Shown: piece by piece, positions 62,002 through 64,000 of the stretch | Layout: every line of letters begins with the position of its first letter | How positions within the stretch are numbered: position 1 is the stretch's first letter | Assembly (NCBI RefSeq): GCF_013166605.1 | Contig: NZ_JABKKF010000002.1 | Coordinates: 248,001-312,000 of the forward strand | Origin: Xylanibacter muris | GTDB taxonomy: Bacteria > Bacteroidota > Bacteroidia > Bacteroidales > Bacteroidaceae | Reading direction: 5' to 3' | DNA length: 64,000 nucleotides | Made by a program: the position numbers and the translations under genes | Notes under the pieces: model-generated | The model's input: only the letters and a program-made list of their open reading frames with translations | Databases searched by the model: none | Told to the model about the DNA's origin: nothing

Positions 62002-64000
62002 TCAATTCTTTTCTCTATAATTCTGTTCTTTTTGCCACATACTTAATGATGTTTCCACGACTTTATAGTCATGTCCTTGCGTCGAAGCACAAAGATTATT
62101 CCACGAGGTGAGGCACGAATGCTGCATCTTTATATCCCGTTGGTCTTTTTTCACATCTTTGTTGTAAGTGTATCCCAACATCTCGTGAGATGCGTTCCAT
62201 CGCAAATGCTCCGTCTGAGCGACGGTATCCATGATTCTCTGCCACTCAACAGAAATGCCATACGTGTTATCAGCATGACGTTCGTGTTGGATTACCGTAT
62301 TAGCGAAGTCTTGCAGAGTCTCTGCGTTGTTTCTGAGCGCTTTACGAATGAGACGCATCTTTGTGTGACGGTGCAAGGCGTTCTCCATGTCCTGGTGTTC
62401 CATGCGCCTTATCTCGTTGATGTTTCCAAAACCGTATGGCAGGCCTGTTCCAAGCTTATTTCTTCGCCTCTCTTTCCACTTCGTGCCCAAGTCTGATTCA
62501 GCTTCGTTGAAGCCCTCATAATTGTTGTAGTATCGATAAGACTCCTTGCATATACTGTCATCTATGATGTTATGCCATGTATATAAGTCCTTCATCTTGC
62601 CAAAGATATATATAGGATGCAGATTTTCTTTCAGCCCGAGGGATTTCACCACGCTTTCGTTATAATGTTTGGCAATCCTTTCCATATAGTGAAGAATCTC
62701 TTCATTATATGACCTCACAAATATACGGAACCGTTCCATGTCCGTCCCTTTGATGATAGCTGATTTTAATAGTCTCACAGCCAGCGTTATGCCATCCTCA
62801 TCGTTCTTTGTTGAAATAACGATATAGTTCTCATGAGAGATGTTCTCTTCAACAAAATCAATGAACAACCGGTCATTGTAGTCGGCGTTATACAGATTGA
62901 TTTTATGCCAAGAGTCACTGCCAAGCCTATTGTTAATTCCACTGACATCGGCTCCTTTGGATATGTTTCTGAAAGCCGGCGCTATTGTGTTCATGGCTTT
63001 GTCAAAAACATCGCAACGGAAACCGGACAAACAGGCAGCGTCTGTTCTGGTTTGGCTGTGCTGTACGAAAGAACCGTACTCATACAAGAAACGCACCGCA
63101 TCGCGGCCGCATTGCCCCATGCCGATTACCATGGAGTGGAAGGGACTTGACACGGTAGCGTCTTTTTCCACATCCATGAAATCAACAGGTAGACACAAAG
63201 GTTCTTCATTGCCTTTAAGAGTCTCTACCGCCATATGGGCTGAGTCAACAATGTGAATCTCAAATTTGCCGGAATAGCGTGTGTTCTCCAATACCCTATT
63301 TACACTGTCATACCTTGCATGGCAGTGGATTGTTACATCGTGGTCATTGGCATATTCGTTGAGATCCTTGTCAAGGGACAAGTTTGTTGCAGCTTTGATA
63401 TTACTTTCCTCATCATCTCCAAGCATCATGATATGCACATGCTTGTTGGTCTTGCCCAGCAGTCTTACGACAGATTTCAATCCAAGTTTGTAGCTGAGGA
63501 TACTGATTTCACCGGATGTCTTTTCATCGTCGGTCAATTCACATTTTGAGAGTCGGGAAAATGCATTTGTCGAGAGACATCTTAGGTTCTTGAACTCCTT
63601 TAGCTCCTTATTCTTGGTAGAGAGAAAACTGAAAAGCCGGTCGAGACCCGTCCTGTTGACTGTCGAGTCTTCATCATCGGCAGTTTTGACAAAAAGTATT
63701 CTGTATGATTCTGGAGCGCTTCTCTTTATATCCTTTGCAAGAAAATAAGAGGAGCGGTTTATTCCCCAGAAAATATACAGATTATCCTTCTTCCCCGGAA
63801 GATGTGCGGTCAACCACAGATGTACACCTGCCACGATATTATACCCGAAGTGCTTGATGACGAACAGCATGCTTACCAACGCTGCCGCAAAATGCACTAC
63901 AGAAAACCATGTCATGTAATACAGGCTATTATGGAAAACATCGTGAACAGCACTGATATCACTCTCTAAAATAAACATCCCAAAGGCATGTATCACAGAC
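62002..64000 (-). CDS. Membrane Rossmann-fold protein with C-terminal RyR-like domain, 5' end outside window
   Basis: At least 664 residues; the frame is still open at base 64000, and a GTG at 63996 is probably internal. One membrane helix is seen (about 30-48, WFSVVHFAAALVSMLFVI), more may lie upstream. Then a degenerate Rossmann start (NLYIFWGINRSSYFLAKDI), a second with VIGMGQCGRDAVRFL (289-303), like the NAD-binding TrkA/RCK domains of ion channels. C-terminal 590-655 (AQTEHLRW, GYTYN, HSCLTSWNNL, HDYKVVE) is RyR-like. Suggests a ligand-gated membrane effector or sensor. RyR call moderate. Confidence 0.75.
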   Translation of the reverse strand, partial: SVIHAFGMFILESDISAVHDVFHNSLYYMTWFSVVHFAAALVSMLFVIKHFGYNIVAGVHLWLTAHLPGKKDNLYIFWGINRSSYFLAKDIKRSAPESYRILFVKTADDEDSTVNRTGLDRLFSFLSTKNKELKEFKNLRCLSTNAFSRLSKCELTDDEKTSGEISILSYKLGLKSVVRLLGKTNKHVHIMMLGDDEESNIKAATNLSLDKDLNEYANDHDVTIHCHARYDSVNRVLENTRYSGKFEIHIVDSAHMAVETLKGNEEPLCLPVDFMDVEKDATVSSPFHSMVIGMGQCGRDAVRFLYEYGSFVQHSQTRTDAACLSGFRCDVFDKAMNTIAPAFRNISKGADVSGINNRLGSDSWHKINLYNADYNDRLFIDFVEENISHENYIVISTKNDEDGITLAVRLLKSAIIKGTDMERFRIFVRSYNEEILHYMERIAKHYNESVVKSLGLKENLHPIYIFGKMKDLYTWHNIIDDSICKESYRYYNNYEGFNEAESDLGTKWKERRRNKLGTGLPYGFGNINEIRRMEHQDMENALHRHTKMRLIRKALRNNAETLQDFANTVIQHERHADNTYGISVEWQRIMDTVAQTEHLRWNASHEMLGYTYNKDVKKDQRDIKMQHSCLTSWNNLCASTQGHDYKVVETSLSMWQKEQNYREKN

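Noticed and set aside
53485..64000. Integrase, transposase or insertion-sequence ends bounding the island
   Set aside because: I searched for recombinase motifs and terminal repeats and saw none inside the window; the island may continue past 64000.

Overview
The window is chromosomal DNA from a Bacteroidales bacterium (Bacteroides/Prevotella type). The basis is the repeated promoter form TTTG-N19-20-TAnnTTTG, weak Shine-Dalgarno signals, lipoproteins and outer-membrane proteins typical of the phylum (DUF5689, GldB-like, TonB-type barrels), DUF4861 pectin proteins, an IF3 with a C-terminal tail, and L31 type B. I cannot name a species from the sequence.

Layout. 1-5.1 kb: a cut-off outer-membrane barrel gene, two convergent secreted C1 (bleomycin-hydrolase-like) peptidases and an M24 aminopeptidase, so a peptide-degrading set. 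5.2-20.3 kb: core genes, namely a patatin lipase, a small YtxH/holin-like membrane cluster, SPOR lipoprotein, ruvX-def-TPR, thrS, infC-rpmI-rplT, mtaB-glycosyltransferase and a GldB-like lipoprotein. 20.3-31 kb: a radical SAM protein, DPP IV, and a pectin set on both strands (GH88/105-DUF4861 fusion, free DUF4861, pectin methylesterase, PL1 pectate lyase). 31-39 kb: gpx-trxB, rpmE2 and a GH98-GH43 pair. 39-44.5 kb: an accessory patch with a DUF4143 ATPase, a surface nuclease, a HEPN-MNT pair and a KAP NTPase. 44.6-53 kb: TonB-type barrel plus two DUF5689 lipoproteins, facing a secreted EEP nuclease, a UDG-family protein and uridine kinase; this looks like a nucleic-acid or nucleotide acquisition region.

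53.4-64 kb is the most interesting part: an AT-richer island of conflict-type genes and gene debris. In order it holds a stand-alone RyR-domain protein, a single-chain TIR / NUDIX-like / left-handed beta-helix acyltransferase fusion, a TIR-WD40 protein, decayed gene pieces on both strands, an unknown 106-aa protein, a structured non-coding stretch, an AbiF-type HEPN protein preceded by a short promoter-hairpin-T-tract RNA unit, and a membrane protein with Rossmann folds and a C-terminal RyR-like domain that runs off the end. TIR (NAD cleavage), NUDIX-like (possible ADP-ribose binding), acyltransferase and RyR (possible ligand binding) domains together suggest a NAD-derived signalling immune system. 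The domains are read from sequence; the system is inference.

Three intergenic tandem arrays of unrelated sequence have exact periods of 22, 22 and 33 bp, all multiples of 11.
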